Shown: positions 29,045-39,619, counted from the stretch's first letter. The stretch is 64,000 nt of DNA from Desulfuromonas sp. (GCA_002868865.1 PKUC01000073.1:1-64000); one strand, 5' to 3'. Translations and numbers: made by a program. Notes: a model not told the origin generated them from the letters alone.

Positions 29045-30823
29045 ATGTCCTTTACCGGCAATCTTGAAGATCTCGCCATCGTTGATGTCGTACAACTTCT
29101 CCACACAACGAAAAAGTCCGGTACTCTCTGCGTCAGAGGAACCAGAGGACAGGGACAGCTTGTTTTTCAGGATGGTCTGATTATCAGCGCCAAGCATCCG
29201 GACAACAACCTGCGCACCGGTGATTATCTGGTGGCGATGAACTTCATCACCCAGGATGTTCTGAACGAAGCACTTGAAGTCCAGAAGAATGAGGGCAATC
29301 CGCTGATTGCCACCCTGATCGAACAGGGCAAGATAAACAAGGAAGAGGCTTACAAGGGACTGGAAACTCTCGTCGATATGACGGTTGTCGAAATGGTCCG
29401 CTGGACTCGCGGCACCTTTACTCTGGATGTCGACTCTGTCGAAGTACACGACGAGTTCACCTATTTTCCAGATAAGATGGTGCTCGACACGCAGATGGTG
29501 CTGATGGATGCCCTGCGTATCTATGATGAAAAAAATCGCGACGGTGAATTCGACGATGATCAGAACGCCGATACTGCGATCACACCACAGGCCACCTTCG
29601 ACCCACGCCAGGGGCAGGCCGAGATCTTCGTCACCGATGAGAAGACATCACCCGAAAAGACACCTGAATCTCAAGACTTAACGCTGGACGATCTGGGCCT
29701 GAGCGATTTCGACAGCGTCGAAAAACAGATTCCGGATGTGTTCACTCCGCTGGAAGCCGTTGACCCCAACGAAGGGCATCGCCGGGCGGTTCTGAACGCC
29801 CTGCCCGACGCATCCACCGAAACGCAGGAACAGCTGGTTCAATTCTTTGCTGAGAACGCCGCCCCCCAGAAGAATGTGATCGAAACAGAAAAGCCGTCAC
29901 GCACGATTGTTCTGCTCAGCCGATCCCCCCTGCTACAGTACGCGATTGAGTGCCTCTGCAGTCCGGGACAAACAAAAGTGCTCATCACAGAAGACGTACA
30001 GCAGAACGAGGACGCTGTCGATCAAAGCCTGACGCAGGGGCTTCCACCCCTCGTTGTGATCGATCGCGCCTGCGGCCTAACTGAAGCCGAGATTATTAGT
30101 ACTCAGCGAGTTCTTCTCAATCGTTTTCCCCAGCTCCCCATCATTCAGATTATCGCCCCCACAGACTATGCGCTGGGGCTCGACTCTCAGGTCAACGGGG
30201 TGTTTACCGTTCTGCAAAGACCGGTCAGTCAGGACGATTCAGCATCGTTCGCATCCGACTTCCAGACGGCGCTCACCACCCTGAAAATATGTATTGAGCG
30301 TGGTTTTTACCAGCAGCGCCAGCACAGCCTGGAGCTGCTCAGCCATTACGTCAGTACCATACAGAATCTCACCGAAGCCCGAGATATTTCCTACAGCCTG
30401 CTGCAGACGTTGGCCAAACGCTATGAACGCGTCTTGACCCTGATCCTTAACAAGTCTGAGCTCGTGGCGGAACGAAGTATCGGCATTTCCGCCAGCGCGG
30501 TTCAACAGCTGCGGATCCCTCTCGACAAGCCCTCTGTGTTCCGTGCTGTAGTCGATCAGGGAGATCCACTGCAGAGTATTCAGGTCACCGATGGAGTCCT
30601 GACCGAAGAACTCTATGCCGCAATCGGCATGCCCCATTGTCCGGACCATCTGCTGCTGCCGATCAAGAATCGTGGTCGGACGATAGCGCTGCTCTATGCA
30701 GATCACGGTTCACAAACAACGGAGCCGTTACCGATGCCGCAGCTGAACGTTCTTGCTAAGATAGCGAGTCTGGCACTGGAAAATTCCTTTTATCAGAAAC
30801 AGCTGGAAAAACTGAAACCCTGA
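29045..30823 (+). CDS. DUF4388 (PatA-N-like) protein with C-terminal GAF-like region
   Basis: SFTGNLEDLAIVDVVQLLHTTKKSGTLCVRGTRGQGQLVFQDGLIISA. Confidence 0.8.
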   Translation: MSFTGNLEDLAIVDVVQLLHTTKKSGTLCVRGTRGQGQLVFQDGLIISAKHPDNNLRTGDYLVAMNFITQDVLNEALEVQKNEGNPLIATLIEQGKINKEEAYKGLETLVDMTVVEMVRWTRGTFTLDVDSVEVHDEFTYFPDKMVLDTQMVLMDALRIYDEKNRDGEFDDDQNADTAITPQATFDPRQGQAEIFVTDEKTSPEKTPESQDLTLDDLGLSDFDSVEKQIPDVFTPLEAVDPNEGHRRAVLNALPDASTETQEQLVQFFAENAAPQKNVIETEKPSRTIVLLSRSPLLQYAIECLCSPGQTKVLITEDVQQNEDAVDQSLTQGLPPLVVIDRACGLTEAEIISTQRVLLNRFPQLPIIQIIAPTDYALGLDSQVNGVFTVLQRPVSQDDSASFASDFQTALTTLKICIERGFYQQRQHSLELLSHYVSTIQNLTEARDISYSLLQTLAKRYERVLTLILNKSELVAERSIGISASAVQQLRIPLDKPSVFRAVVDQGDPLQSIQVTDGVLTEELYAAIGMPHCPDHLLLPIKNRGRTIALLYADHGSQTTEPLPMPQLNVLAKIASLALENSFYQKQLEKLKP

Positions 30824-30863
30824 TATTTGTCATATCAACCGCTCATCAAGGGGCCATATCACA

Positions 30864-31931
30864 ATGGATGCAAAAACCTTCTCCCAAATCCTTTCCATCG
30901 CTTTTGATAAAAAAGTCTCCGATGTACATTTCGAGGTCGACAACCCGCCGTTCTTTCGCGGTCGTGGCCAGCTGCTGCGCTCAAAGCTCCCCAAGCTAAC
31001 CGGCGAGGACACCCGATTTATCGTCGAAAAGATCATGGAGCAGAACAACAAAGAGCTGTCGGCCAGTCTTAAAGAAGTCGATGCTGCCTACTCGATCCCC
31101 AGCGGTGGACGTTTCCGGGTCAGTATTTTCAAGCAGCGTGGAGAATTCGGGGTGGTGATGCGGGTCATTCCGCCATCCATCGGAACCTTTCAGGAGCTCA
31201 GACTCCCTCCCGTCCTTTCCGAGATCGTCAAGGCTCCCAACGGACTGATCCTGGTGACCGGTCCGACCGGCAACGGCAAATCGACCACGCTGGCTTCGAT
31301 GCTCCGCTATATCAACGAGCACTTCAACCACAACATCATCACCATCGAAGACCCCATCGAGTTTCTGTTTTCGTCAAACAAGAGCTGTATTATCCAGCGG
31401 GAAGTCGGAATCGACACCGACAACTTCAAAAACGCGCTACGCTCGGCCATGCGTATGGACCCCGACGTCATCATGGTCGGCGAGATGCGCGATACAGAAA
31501 CCATCGATGGCTGCATCAAGGCGGCCGAGACCGGGCACCTGGTGCTGTCCACCCTCCATACCCAGAACGCCTCCTCCACCATCAACCGTTTGGTCGGCAA
31601 TTTTCCTCCGGAATCGCAGGAGATCATCCGACAACGCCTCGCAGACATCCTTGTCGCCGTTGTGTCGCTGCGGCTGCTGAAAGATCGAACCGGGGAGCGG
31701 GTTATCCCTGTAGTCGAGGTTATGCGCGCAACCACGACCATTCAGGCCTGCATCCGCGAAGGAAATCTGGACGATATCGATCAGCACATCGAAAAAGGCG
31801 GCGAACAGTACCAGATGCAGTCTCTCGATCAACACCTGATCCAACTCTGCAAGCAGAAGATCATCACCATCGAAGACGCCAAGAGGGTATCACGCTCCAT
31901 GGACCTCGATCGGAAACTCACCTTCACCTGA
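30864..31931 (+). CDS. pilT: PilT-family twitching motility ATPase
   Basis: LILVTGPTGNGKSTTLASMLRYIN; TIEDPIEF; GEMRDTETI; GHLVLSTLHTQNASSTINRL. Confidence 0.9.
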   Translation: MDAKTFSQILSIAFDKKVSDVHFEVDNPPFFRGRGQLLRSKLPKLTGEDTRFIVEKIMEQNNKELSASLKEVDAAYSIPSGGRFRVSIFKQRGEFGVVMRVIPPSIGTFQELRLPPVLSEIVKAPNGLILVTGPTGNGKSTTLASMLRYINEHFNHNIITIEDPIEFLFSSNKSCIIQREVGIDTDNFKNALRSAMRMDPDVIMVGEMRDTETIDGCIKAAETGHLVLSTLHTQNASSTINRLVGNFPPESQEIIRQRLADILVAVVSLRLLKDRTGERVIPVVEVMRATTTIQACIREGNLDDIDQHIEKGGEQYQMQSLDQHLIQLCKQKIITIEDAKRVSRSMDLDRKLTFT

Positions 31932-31965
31932 GTTCATCGCGCACTCCATAGCACGCATCACGTAC

Positions 31966-32000
31966 GAAGGCCCGGGGTTAAGCCACAAACCCGGGCCTTC
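31966..32000. terminator. Strong hairpin between convergent pilT and the next gene
   Basis: GAAGGCCCGGGGTT...AACCCGGGCCTTC. Confidence 0.6.
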
Positions 32001-32034
32001 TGACAAACGTTTTATTTTTGATTAAACAATTTCC

Positions 32035-32424
32035 CTAACAGCCACATCCGCAATTGTGACAGACCACCTTATCGCTGCCATCAGGCTCTACGGTTTCAGG
32101 GGCGAAAACAACCCGATTAATCCCGCGACGCAGATCTTCAAGCAGATCGGCATTGGGGCTGCTGCCGATCACGTGCCCCAGACAGAGGTTCCCTAATCCA
32201 GCCGAAGGAAAACGCAGCCGGACCGAATTCAACACGTCGCCATACCCCTTGACAGTAATGACCGTCTCTTCCTTCCGGGAAACAAGGGTCACTCCAAAAC
32301 CGCTCAGCTCTTCGGTCATCTGCTGAAGAAATGCTTCCAGTTCGGCCGTCGGAAAACGGTACTGCCAGTCCACACGCTCTTGCTCGCGCTGATAAAACGC
32401 AATTGTCAGTGTCTTCTCTGCCAT
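32035..32424 (-). CDS. Conserved-looking small protein with C-terminal Cys cluster CHNCGCGC
   Basis: MAEKTLTIAFYQREQERVDW...VVCHNCGCGC*; start abuts the stop of the Sua5-family gene. Confidence 0.6.
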   Translation of the reverse strand: MAEKTLTIAFYQREQERVDWQYRFPTAELEAFLQQMTEELSGFGVTLVSRKEETVITVKGYGDVLNSVRLRFPSAGLGNLCLGHVIGSSPNADLLEDLRRGINRVVFAPETVEPDGSDKVVCHNCGCGC

Positions 32425-33041
32425 TATCGATCCTGATGAATCCACGAAGTATCGCCACACCCCTGCCGCAATATCTCTATCTCATCATCGATCAGACTGA
32501 TAACCGATGAGCCTTCGGCCAGAAGAATGCCACCATCGATAACCATATCGACCGACTTCCCCATCTCCTGATCAATATCGCGTGGATCCTGCGGGGTTTC
32601 ATCGCCGGACAGGTTGGCACTGGTCGTGACCAGCGGGTGCCCCAGTTCTTTGACAATCGCCTGTACAATCGCATTGTTGGGGATCCTCACCCCCACCGTT
32701 TTCTGATTGGTTGTCAGCGCATCGGGGACAATCCGGGTGGCGTCGAGGACAAAGGTATAGGGACCGGGCAGGTGACGCTTCATGATTTTAAAAGCGAAGT
32801 TACTCACCTGTGCGTAGTTGGAAATCTCCGCAAGATCGTTGCATATAAATGAGAACGGCTTGCGCTGATCGCGATGCTTGATCTGATAAATCTTTTTGAT
32901 CCCTTTGCGATTAAAGATATCGCAACCGAGCCCGTAGGTGGTATCCGTGGGGTAGACGATAACGCCACCATTTTTGAGGCAGTCAACCACCTGTTGAACA
33001 AGACGAGCCTGCGGATTTTCGGGATTGATCCGGACAAACAT
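32424..33041 (-). CDS. L-threonylcarbamoyladenylate synthase (Sua5/YciO/YrdC family)
   Basis: GGVIVYPTDTTYGLGCDIFNRKGIKKIYQIKHRDQRKPFSFIC; KTVGVRIPN; PLVTTSANLSGDE. Confidence 0.9.
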   Translation of the reverse strand: MFVRINPENPQARLVQQVVDCLKNGGVIVYPTDTTYGLGCDIFNRKGIKKIYQIKHRDQRKPFSFICNDLAEISNYAQVSNFAFKIMKRHLPGPYTFVLDATRIVPDALTTNQKTVGVRIPNNAIVQAIVKELGHPLVTTSANLSGDETPQDPRDIDQEMGKSVDMVIDGGILLAEGSSVISLIDDEIEILRQGCGDTSWIHQDR

Positions 33042-33057
33042 GCGACGCTCCCTTCTG

Positions 33058-33330
33058 CTACAGCAACATTTGAACACCGTCTACCAGACGCAGGTCGGCG
33101 TATATACTTTTGAGTTGATCATAGTTATGAACTGTGACCACGACAGAAACCGATTGATATGAGCCGGTTTTACTCGGCTTAACCTTGACCGCGTCGGCAG
33201 AAACCGGAAGAGACCGCTCGACGGCGGCTACCACCGCGTTGCGGAATTGTTCGCCGCCTGCCCCGACCACCTTGAACTGGTAATGGCAGGGAAATTCGAT
33301 CAAGGTTTCGGCTGAATGTTCTTTCTTCAT
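33058..33330 (-). CDS. DUF493 (YbeD-like) protein
   Basis: [29 protein letters not shown]...[39 protein letters not shown]. Confidence 0.85.
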   Translation of the reverse strand: MKKEHSAETLIEFPCHYQFKVVGAGGEQFRNAVVAAVERSLPVSADAVKVKPSKTGSYQSVSVVVTVHNYDQLKSIYADLRLVDGVQMLL

Positions 33331-33791
33331 GCTGTCTCCGTACCGATACCGGTATGACCAAAGCCTCCCGCACCGCGAGAGGTCTCATCCAGTTCGGTAA
33401 CCTCTTCAATCTCAGCCCGCGACACCGACGCCACCACCAGCTGTGCAATCCGATCACCGCGGGCCACGATAAAATCGTCTCCTCCATGGTTGATCAGGAT
33501 AATACCCAGCTCTCCACGATAGTCCGCATCGATCGTCCCCGGGGTATTCAGCAGGGTCACACCGTGCTTTATCGCCAGACCGGAGCGGGGTCGGACCTGA
33601 ATCTAGTAGCCCGACGGAATCGCCAGAGCGAAGCCGGTTGGAACCAGACACCGCTGCCCCGGTGACAACGTAACGGTCTGTTCAGGCAACGCATGGACAT
33701 CCATACCTGCCGACAGATCGGTCATGTAACGGGGCAAACAGGCGTCCGGATGCAGTTTCTTAATGCGAATGATCGGTTGTTGTTCCGACAT
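33327..33791 (-). pseudogene. dut: dUTPase gene interrupted by a single in-frame TAG
   Basis: Frame: MSEQQPIIRIKKLHPDACLPRYMTDLSAGMDVHA...[38 protein letters not shown]...RIAQLVV...[13 protein letters not shown] at 33603-33605; 15 codons separate it from the next GTG (33558-33560), same frame. Confidence 0.88.
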
Positions 33792-33806
33792 ATGATTCAC
33801 GTTCTC

Positions 33807-35075
33807 TTAGGACAACGTCAGGCAATCGGCGGGATAAGCTGCGGGGTCGAGACTGCCGATCATCTGCAGGTTGAGGTTTTCGTCGGTGAACAAACGGGAT
33901 GCCAGTTGCAGCATATCATCTTTTGTGACCATATCGATCTTTTCGATGAGCGCGCTGAGATCGTAATGTTTGCCCAGGAATATTTCACTTTTTGCCAGGC
34001 GGGACATCCGGTTGTCGGTACTTTCCAGCGACAGCAGCAACCCGCCCTTCAGCTGTTCCTTGGTCCGTTCAAGCTGGTCATCCGATATTAATTCATTTTT
34101 CAGAGTGCGCAGCTCTTTGAGGGTCATACTCAGCAGCTGTGGCACATCCTCTGCCGCAGTTCCACAGTATACGGTCAAAGCGCCTGCATCGGAATGATTA
34201 TTAAGATAACTGTAGATCGAATAGGCCAGACCGTGCTGCTCGCGGATTGTCTGAAACAGACGTGAGCTCATTCCGGCCCCGAGGACACTGTTCAGCAGGT
34301 TCATGGCATAGCGATCCGTCTCAACCTGTGAGACGCCCCGGCAACCAAGACAAAGATGAACCTGTTCGAGGTCCTTGCTGACAATACTCAGTTCAGATCG
34401 ATAATCGGGTGCCAGCTCACGCGTAACATGACTGCCTGCGGGAAGATCGTGAAAAGCCTTTTCGACACGGGAGACCAGATCCTGATGGTCCACATCCCCG
34501 GCAGCGCACACAATTAGATTCCGACCACAGTAATTATCACTCAAAAGGGTCAGAAGTTCATCGCGGCCAATACTATGGACGGTTTTCTGGCGGCCGATGA
34601 CTGATTGTCCCAGTGGATGGCCACGCCAGATCGATTCACTGTGCAGATCATGGATCAGATCGTCCGGTGAATCTTCAACCATGTGAAGTTCTTGAAGGAT
34701 AACCCTGCGCTCTTTTTCAATATCAACAGGATCGAGCCGGGAGTGCAAAAGGAGGTCGGAGAGGATATCGATGGCCTGGGGCAGTTTATCACCCAGGACT
34801 TTAGCGTAATAGCAGCTAAACTCCCGGTCGGTGAAGGCGTTGAGCACTCCACCGACCGAGTCTATTTCACGGGCAATATCCTGTGCGGAACGGGTTTCGG
34901 TTCCGCGAAACAACATATGTTCAAGAAAATGTGAAATTCCGCCCAGGGATGGAGATTCATACCGTGATCCGGCTTCCACCCAGAAGCCGACGCTGACAGA
35001 GTGCAGCGCCGGCATCCGTTCTGAAATAACCCGCAGACCATTGGGCAGAGTAGTTTTCTCAAACGTGGTCCGCAC
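33807..35075 (-). CDS. M16-family zinc peptidase (processing-protease-like)
   Basis: LPNGLRVISERMPALHSVSVGFWVEAGSRYE...GISHFLEHMLFRG (HXXEH); likely GTG start 35075 just after the pnp stop. Confidence 0.92.
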   Translation of the reverse strand: MRTTFEKTTLPNGLRVISERMPALHSVSVGFWVEAGSRYESPSLGGISHFLEHMLFRGTETRSAQDIAREIDSVGGVLNAFTDREFSCYYAKVLGDKLPQAIDILSDLLLHSRLDPVDIEKERRVILQELHMVEDSPDDLIHDLHSESIWRGHPLGQSVIGRQKTVHSIGRDELLTLLSDNYCGRNLIVCAAGDVDHQDLVSRVEKAFHDLPAGSHVTRELAPDYRSELSIVSKDLEQVHLCLGCRGVSQVETDRYAMNLLNSVLGAGMSSRLFQTIREQHGLAYSIYSYLNNHSDAGALTVYCGTAAEDVPQLLSMTLKELRTLKNELISDDQLERTKEQLKGGLLLSLESTDNRMSRLAKSEIFLGKHYDLSALIEKIDMVTKDDMLQLASRLFTDENLNLQMIGSLDPAAYPADCLTLS

Positions 35076-35079
35076 AGGC

Positions 35080-37179
35080 TTACTCGTCGTCAGGCAATGT
35101 CTGGCCGAGGGCCTCCTTGCGGGACAACTTGATCTTACCTTGGCGGTCAACACCGATACACTTGACCAGAACCTCGTCGCCCTCGTTGAGAACATCCGTC
35201 ACGTTGCGGACACGCTCTTTGGCCAGCTCGGAGACATGGACAAGACCGTCGGTGCCGGGGAAGATTTCAACAAACGCCCCGAACTCCATAATCTTTTTGA
35301 CTTTACCGTTATAGAGCTTACCGAATTCGGCTTCCTGGGTCAGATCACGAATCATCTTGATAGCCGCTTTGGCAGCTGCGCCGTCAGACGAAGCAATCTT
35401 GATGGTGCCATCATCCTCAATATCGATGGCACAGCCGGTCGCATCGATGATGCCACGGATGTTCTTACCACCTGACCCGATGACGGTACGTACCTGATCG
35501 GCCTTGACCTTGATGCTGGTGATCTGCGGTGCGTGCTCTGACAGTTCGGCACGGGGTGCATCGATCGCCTTTGCCATTTCACCGAGGATATGGATACGAC
35601 CTTCACGGGCCTGATCCAGCGCCTGGGTCATGATCTCCTTGGTCACACCGGTGATTTTGATATCCATCTGCAGTGCGGTAATACCGTTCGCAGATCCCGT
35701 CACCTTGAAGTCCATATCACCAAGGTGGTCTTCGTCACCGAGGATGTCGGACAGAACTGCAACATCGTCACCTTCCTTGATCAGACCCATGGCGATTCCG
35801 GCAATCGCTTCAGAAACCGGAACACCGGCATCCATCAACGACAGTGAGGCGCCGCAAACCGAAGCCATAGAGGAAGAACCGTTCGATTCCATAATGTCGG
35901 AGACAATACGGATGGTGTAAGGGAAGTCTTCATGCTTGGGCAGAATCTGTGCAGCACTCCGCTCTGCAAGCATGCCGTGACCGATCTCACGACGGCCGGG
36001 GAACAGGCGCATGCTGGTTTCACCAACGCAGAACGGCGGGAAGTTGTAGTGGAGCATGAATTTCTTGAACTCCATTCCCTGCACATTATCCATACGCTGT
36101 TCGTCGGTGCCGGTGCCGAGAGTCGCAGCAACCAGAGCCTGAGTTTCGCCACGGGTAAACAGGGCACTACCATGAGCACGCGGCAACACACCGATCTCGC
36201 AGCTGATCGGACGGACGGTTTTCATGTCGCGACCATCGATACGGATACGGTCAACAGCAACCATGCGACGGACTGTTTTCTTTTCAACAGACGCCAGAGC
36301 TGCCGATACTTCATCCTCGCGACCTTCGTAGACTTCCGCCAATTCTTCCTTAGCGGCAGTGCGGATATCGGCCAGAGCAGCGTAGCGCTCCTGCTTACTC
36401 TGAATTTTGACTGCCTCACTGACCTTGTCCTGCACCAGAGAGGTCACTTTGGCAACCAGCTCTTCGTCGACTTCAGGAACTTCAAATTCGCGCTTCTCTT
36501 TACCGACAAGCTTCGCCAGCTCTTCCTGAACTGCGATCAGTGGCTGCAGAGCTTCATGACCGAAGAAGATGGCATCAAGCATATCTGCTTCTGAGAGGAA
36601 GTTGGACTCACCCTCAACCATCATCACCGCATCTTTCGAACCGGAGATGACGATTTCGACATCGCTCTGTTCTCTTTGTTCATTGGTCGGGTTGGCGACA
36701 AACTCACCGTCGATGCGGCCAACACGAACTGCCGCGATGGGCCCCTCAAAGGGAATATCGGAAACAGCAACCGAAGCCGACGCCGCAACCATCGCCAGCG
36801 TGTCAGGATCGTTGATCATATCGGTGGAAATGACCGCAGGCATGATCTGGGTCTCGAACATGTATCCCTTGGGGAACAGCGGACGCATCGGACGGTCAAT
36901 CAAACGACAGATCAGGGTTTCGCGCTCTGTTGAACCGCGCTCACGACGGAAAAAAGAGCCCGGAATTTTACCAGCTGAATAAAACTTTTCTGCGTAGTTA
37001 ACGGTCAGGGGGAAAAAATCCTGCCCTTCGCGCATTTTTTTGGCGGAAACCACGGTACACATAACCTTGGTTTCGCCGTAGGTGACAACAACAGCGCCAT
37101 CGGCCTGTCGTGCCATCTTTCCGGTTTCAATCGTCAGGGGCTGACCATTGAAGTCAATCTCTACCTTGTGATAGGCCAT
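35080..37179 (-). CDS. pnp: Polyribonucleotide nucleotidyltransferase
   Basis: Two RNase PH-like domains, KH ([20 protein letters not shown]), S1 ([30 protein letters not shown]). Confidence 0.97.
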   Translation of the reverse strand: MAYHKVEIDFNGQPLTIETGKMARQADGAVVVTYGETKVMCTVVSAKKMREGQDFFPLTVNYAEKFYSAGKIPGSFFRRERGSTERETLICRLIDRPMRPLFPKGYMFETQIMPAVISTDMINDPDTLAMVAASASVAVSDIPFEGPIAAVRVGRIDGEFVANPTNEQREQSDVEIVISGSKDAVMMVEGESNFLSEADMLDAIFFGHEALQPLIAVQEELAKLVGKEKREFEVPEVDEELVAKVTSLVQDKVSEAVKIQSKQERYAALADIRTAAKEELAEVYEGREDEVSAALASVEKKTVRRMVAVDRIRIDGRDMKTVRPISCEIGVLPRAHGSALFTRGETQALVAATLGTGTDEQRMDNVQGMEFKKFMLHYNFPPFCVGETSMRLFPGRREIGHGMLAERSAAQILPKHEDFPYTIRIVSDIMESNGSSSMASVCGASLSLMDAGVPVSEAIAGIAMGLIKEGDDVAVLSDILGDEDHLGDMDFKVTGSANGITALQMDIKITGVTKEIMTQALDQAREGRIHILGEMAKAIDAPRAELSEHAPQITSIKVKADQVRTVIGSGGKNIRGIIDATGCAIDIEDDGTIKIASSDGAAAKAAIKMIRDLTQEAEFGKLYNGKVKKIMEFGAFVEIFPGTDGLVHVSELAKERVRNVTDVLNEGDEVLVKCIGVDRQGKIKLSRKEALGQTLPDDE

Positions 37180-37235
37180 AATATCAATCTCCTCTTTGCG
37201 AAGTGGACGTTGATCGTCAACTTCATAAGCCTAAC

Positions 37236-37318
37236 AAAAAAAAATAGCTTGGAGGGTGGCCTGAGACAACACCTCGACAGTTGGTCGTGGTCCTCTCTCC
37301 GGACAGCCTCCAGAGCTA
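37236..37318 (-). terminator. Long hairpin plus 9-T run between rpsO and pnp
   Basis: Minus strand TAGCTCTGGAGG...CCCTCCAAGCTATTTTTTTTT. Confidence 0.65.
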
Positions 37319-37330
37319 TCATATAAAGAC

Positions 37331-37363
37331 AAAAGGCAGCATATCCCGTGAGGACATGCTGCC
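37331..37363 (-). terminator. rpsO terminator hairpin
   Basis: Minus strand GGCAGCAT...ATGCTGCC followed by TTTT. Confidence 0.7.
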
Positions 37364-37367
37364 CTGT

Positions 37368-37634
37368 CTACCTACGAATACCGAGAGCCTTAATGATGGT
37401 CCGATAGCGCTCGATGTCCTGCTTGATGAGATAATCGAGCAGACGACGACGCTGGCCGACCATTTTGAGCAGGCCGCGGCGTGAGTGGTGATCTTTTTTA
37501 TGAGTCTTGAAATGTTCCGTCAGGTAGGTGATCCGCTCAGACAGAAGAGCAATCTGTACCTCGGGAGAACCTGTGTCACCCTCATGGCGCTTATAATTCT
37601 CGATAATTTCCTGTTTACGTTCAGTTCCCAGCAA
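37368..37634 (-). CDS. rpsO: 30S ribosomal protein S15
   Basis: [58 protein letters not shown]. Confidence 0.97.
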   Translation of the reverse strand: MLGTERKQEIIENYKRHEGDTGSPEVQIALLSERITYLTEHFKTHKKDHHSRRGLLKMVGQRRRLLDYLIKQDIERYRTIIKALGIRR

Positions 37635-37753
37635 CTGCTTTCTCCTTTTGTCTCACTCTAAAAGCCGGTTCGACCGGCTGGTTAATATCTTATCTCACAA
37701 AGCATGCTATTTAACACAATTAATTCACTCTGTAAAGCCATATTCACCGGTCC

Positions 37754-38662
37754 TCATGCCCCGTGAAAGACGCGAACGAGCTCAAAGTCTCCGGCCTTGT
37801 CAGAGCGTTCCTGCGGGACATAACGTGCCATGGCAATCAGCAGATCACCCTCCATTAGGCGAACCAGTCGATTCTCTTCTAAGGGGTGTTCGCACGTGAG
37901 TTCACCGGCTTCGGGAGAGATCCCGAACCGCAAACGCTGCGCAGCCCGGTCGGACAGGACGGCGGGCGGATAAAACGCCAGGGTTTCTTCGACAGACAAG
38001 AGCACATCGGTCGGATCAACCGTGCCATCCAGAAGAACCTCCAGTGGGGTGCATTGCTCAACCGCAAACGGCCCAGTCCGCAAGCGACGAAGACTGCTCA
38101 GATGGGCACCACAACCGATGGCCCGACCTAGATCTGCCGCAAGGGTGCGGATATAGGTTCCTTTAGAACAGTCCACCTCAATTTCCACAGACGGTAGCGT
38201 CACCGACAGGATCTGAAGACGGTCGATCTGCACGGTACGCGCTTCACGCTCAACGGTTTGGCCTTGCCTGGCCAACTTGTACAGCGGAACGCCATTCTGC
38301 TTCAGGGCAGAAAACATGGGGGGAGTTTGTTGGATTTCACCCTGGAAGTCGGGCAGGATATCGATCAGTTGCTCCGCCGCATCGGTCGGCACATCTGTTT
38401 CATCGACGACGGCACCTTCAGCGTCGAGGGTTTCGGTTTCGACCCCGAGATGCAGTGTCGCACGATAACTCTTGTCCGCAATCAACAGAAACTGCAGCGC
38501 TTTGGTCGCCTGTCCGACCGCGATCGGCAGGACCCCTGTCGCCATAGGATCGAGGGTCCCGGCGTGACCGACCTTGCGGGTATTGCAGATACGCCGGACC
38601 CGACTGACAACATCATGAGATGTCATCCCACACGGCTTGTCGATCAATAACAATCCGTGCAT
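37754..38662 (-). CDS. truB: tRNA pseudouridine(55) synthase
   Basis: MHGLLLIDKPCGMTSHDVVSRVRRI...KVGHAGTLDPMATGVLPIAVGQATK. Confidence 0.95.
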   Translation of the reverse strand: MHGLLLIDKPCGMTSHDVVSRVRRICNTRKVGHAGTLDPMATGVLPIAVGQATKALQFLLIADKSYRATLHLGVETETLDAEGAVVDETDVPTDAAEQLIDILPDFQGEIQQTPPMFSALKQNGVPLYKLARQGQTVEREARTVQIDRLQILSVTLPSVEIEVDCSKGTYIRTLAADLGRAIGCGAHLSSLRRLRTGPFAVEQCTPLEVLLDGTVDPTDVLLSVEETLAFYPPAVLSDRAAQRLRFGISPEAGELTCEHPLEENRLVRLMEGDLLIAMARYVPQERSDKAGDFELVRVFHGA

Positions 38663-39619
38663 CTAGTCCTGCTGCGCAAAGTAGTCTGCAAGAATGGTCG
38701 TCACCCGTTCACGGACCTGAGCCAACTCCCCGTCGAGAGTCACACCGGCCGCATTATGGTGTCCGCCACCACCCAGCTCACGGGAGATTTCACTGACATT
38801 AACCCGTCCGCGGGAACGGAACCCGACCTTGGTCTGGGTCGCACTGATCTGCCGACAGAAAACGGCAACCTCGACGCCGTTGACCGCACGGGGGTAATTG
38901 ATAAATCCGTCGGTGTCCTCGGCGGTCGCTCCGGCCTGTTCCAGCATTTCGGTGGACATACTGACCGATGCGTACCTGCCACAGACCGAGATATCGAGGG
39001 TGCGCAGCACCAGTGCCAGAAGCTTCATCCGCTGAGGGGTCTGACTTTCATAGATACGGCTGGCAATCTTCCAGGTATCGACCCCACGAGACACCAGTTC
39101 TCCAGCGACAGCGAACGCCTCGGGATTTGAATTCGAATAACGGAACGATCCGGTATCGGAAAGGATTGCGGTGTAGAGGGCCTCAGCAACCTGCTGCGAA
39201 AGCGGATGCTGACAGGCGCACAGCAGGCGATGGATCATCACTCCGGTGGCGCAGGCCTCGGTATCGAGGTAGCAGATATCGCCAAAGGACGAGTGGGGAT
39301 GATGGTCGATATTGACCAGGGTCTTCCAGCAGGCGTTTTCAGGCAATCCGGCCCGTTTCAGCTCACCAGAATCGAGGACAAAAGCAACATCGAAGCAGAT
39401 CTGCGAGGGAAGTTGAGAGACGACCTTTTCCGCACCGACCAAAAACTGAAACGCCTCAGGGACACCATCGACATTATAGGCGACAACGTCCTTGCCCATC
39501 TCCCGGAGGATCTCGGCAAGAGCAAGGGTCGATCCGGCAGCATCGCCATCGGGACCTGCGTGAGCGGCGATCAGAAAACTCTGCTTATCAGCTATCGTCT
39601 CGACTATCTGCTGAATCAT
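38663..39619 (-). CDS. DHH-family phosphoesterase (NrnA-like)
   Basis: HAGPDGDAAGSTLAL; NIDHHPHSSFG; GGGHHNAAGVTL; TAG stop abutting truB. Confidence 0.9.
   Translation of the reverse strand: MIQQIVETIADKQSFLIAAHAGPDGDAAGSTLALAEILREMGKDVVAYNVDGVPEAFQFLVGAEKVVSQLPSQICFDVAFVLDSGELKRAGLPENACWKTLVNIDHHPHSSFGDICYLDTEACATGVMIHRLLCACQHPLSQQVAEALYTAILSDTGSFRYSNSNPEAFAVAGELVSRGVDTWKIASRIYESQTPQRMKLLALVLRTLDISVCGRYASVSMSTEMLEQAGATAEDTDGFINYPRAVNGVEVAVFCRQISATQTKVGFRSRGRVNVSEISRELGGGGHHNAAGVTLDGELAQVRERVTTILADYFAQQD

Noticed and set aside
33603-33605. Pyrrolysine insertion at the dut TAG
   Set aside because: No pyl genes visible in the window, and TAG is used as a normal stop by neighbouring genes; kept only as one possibility to exclude under the dut finding.
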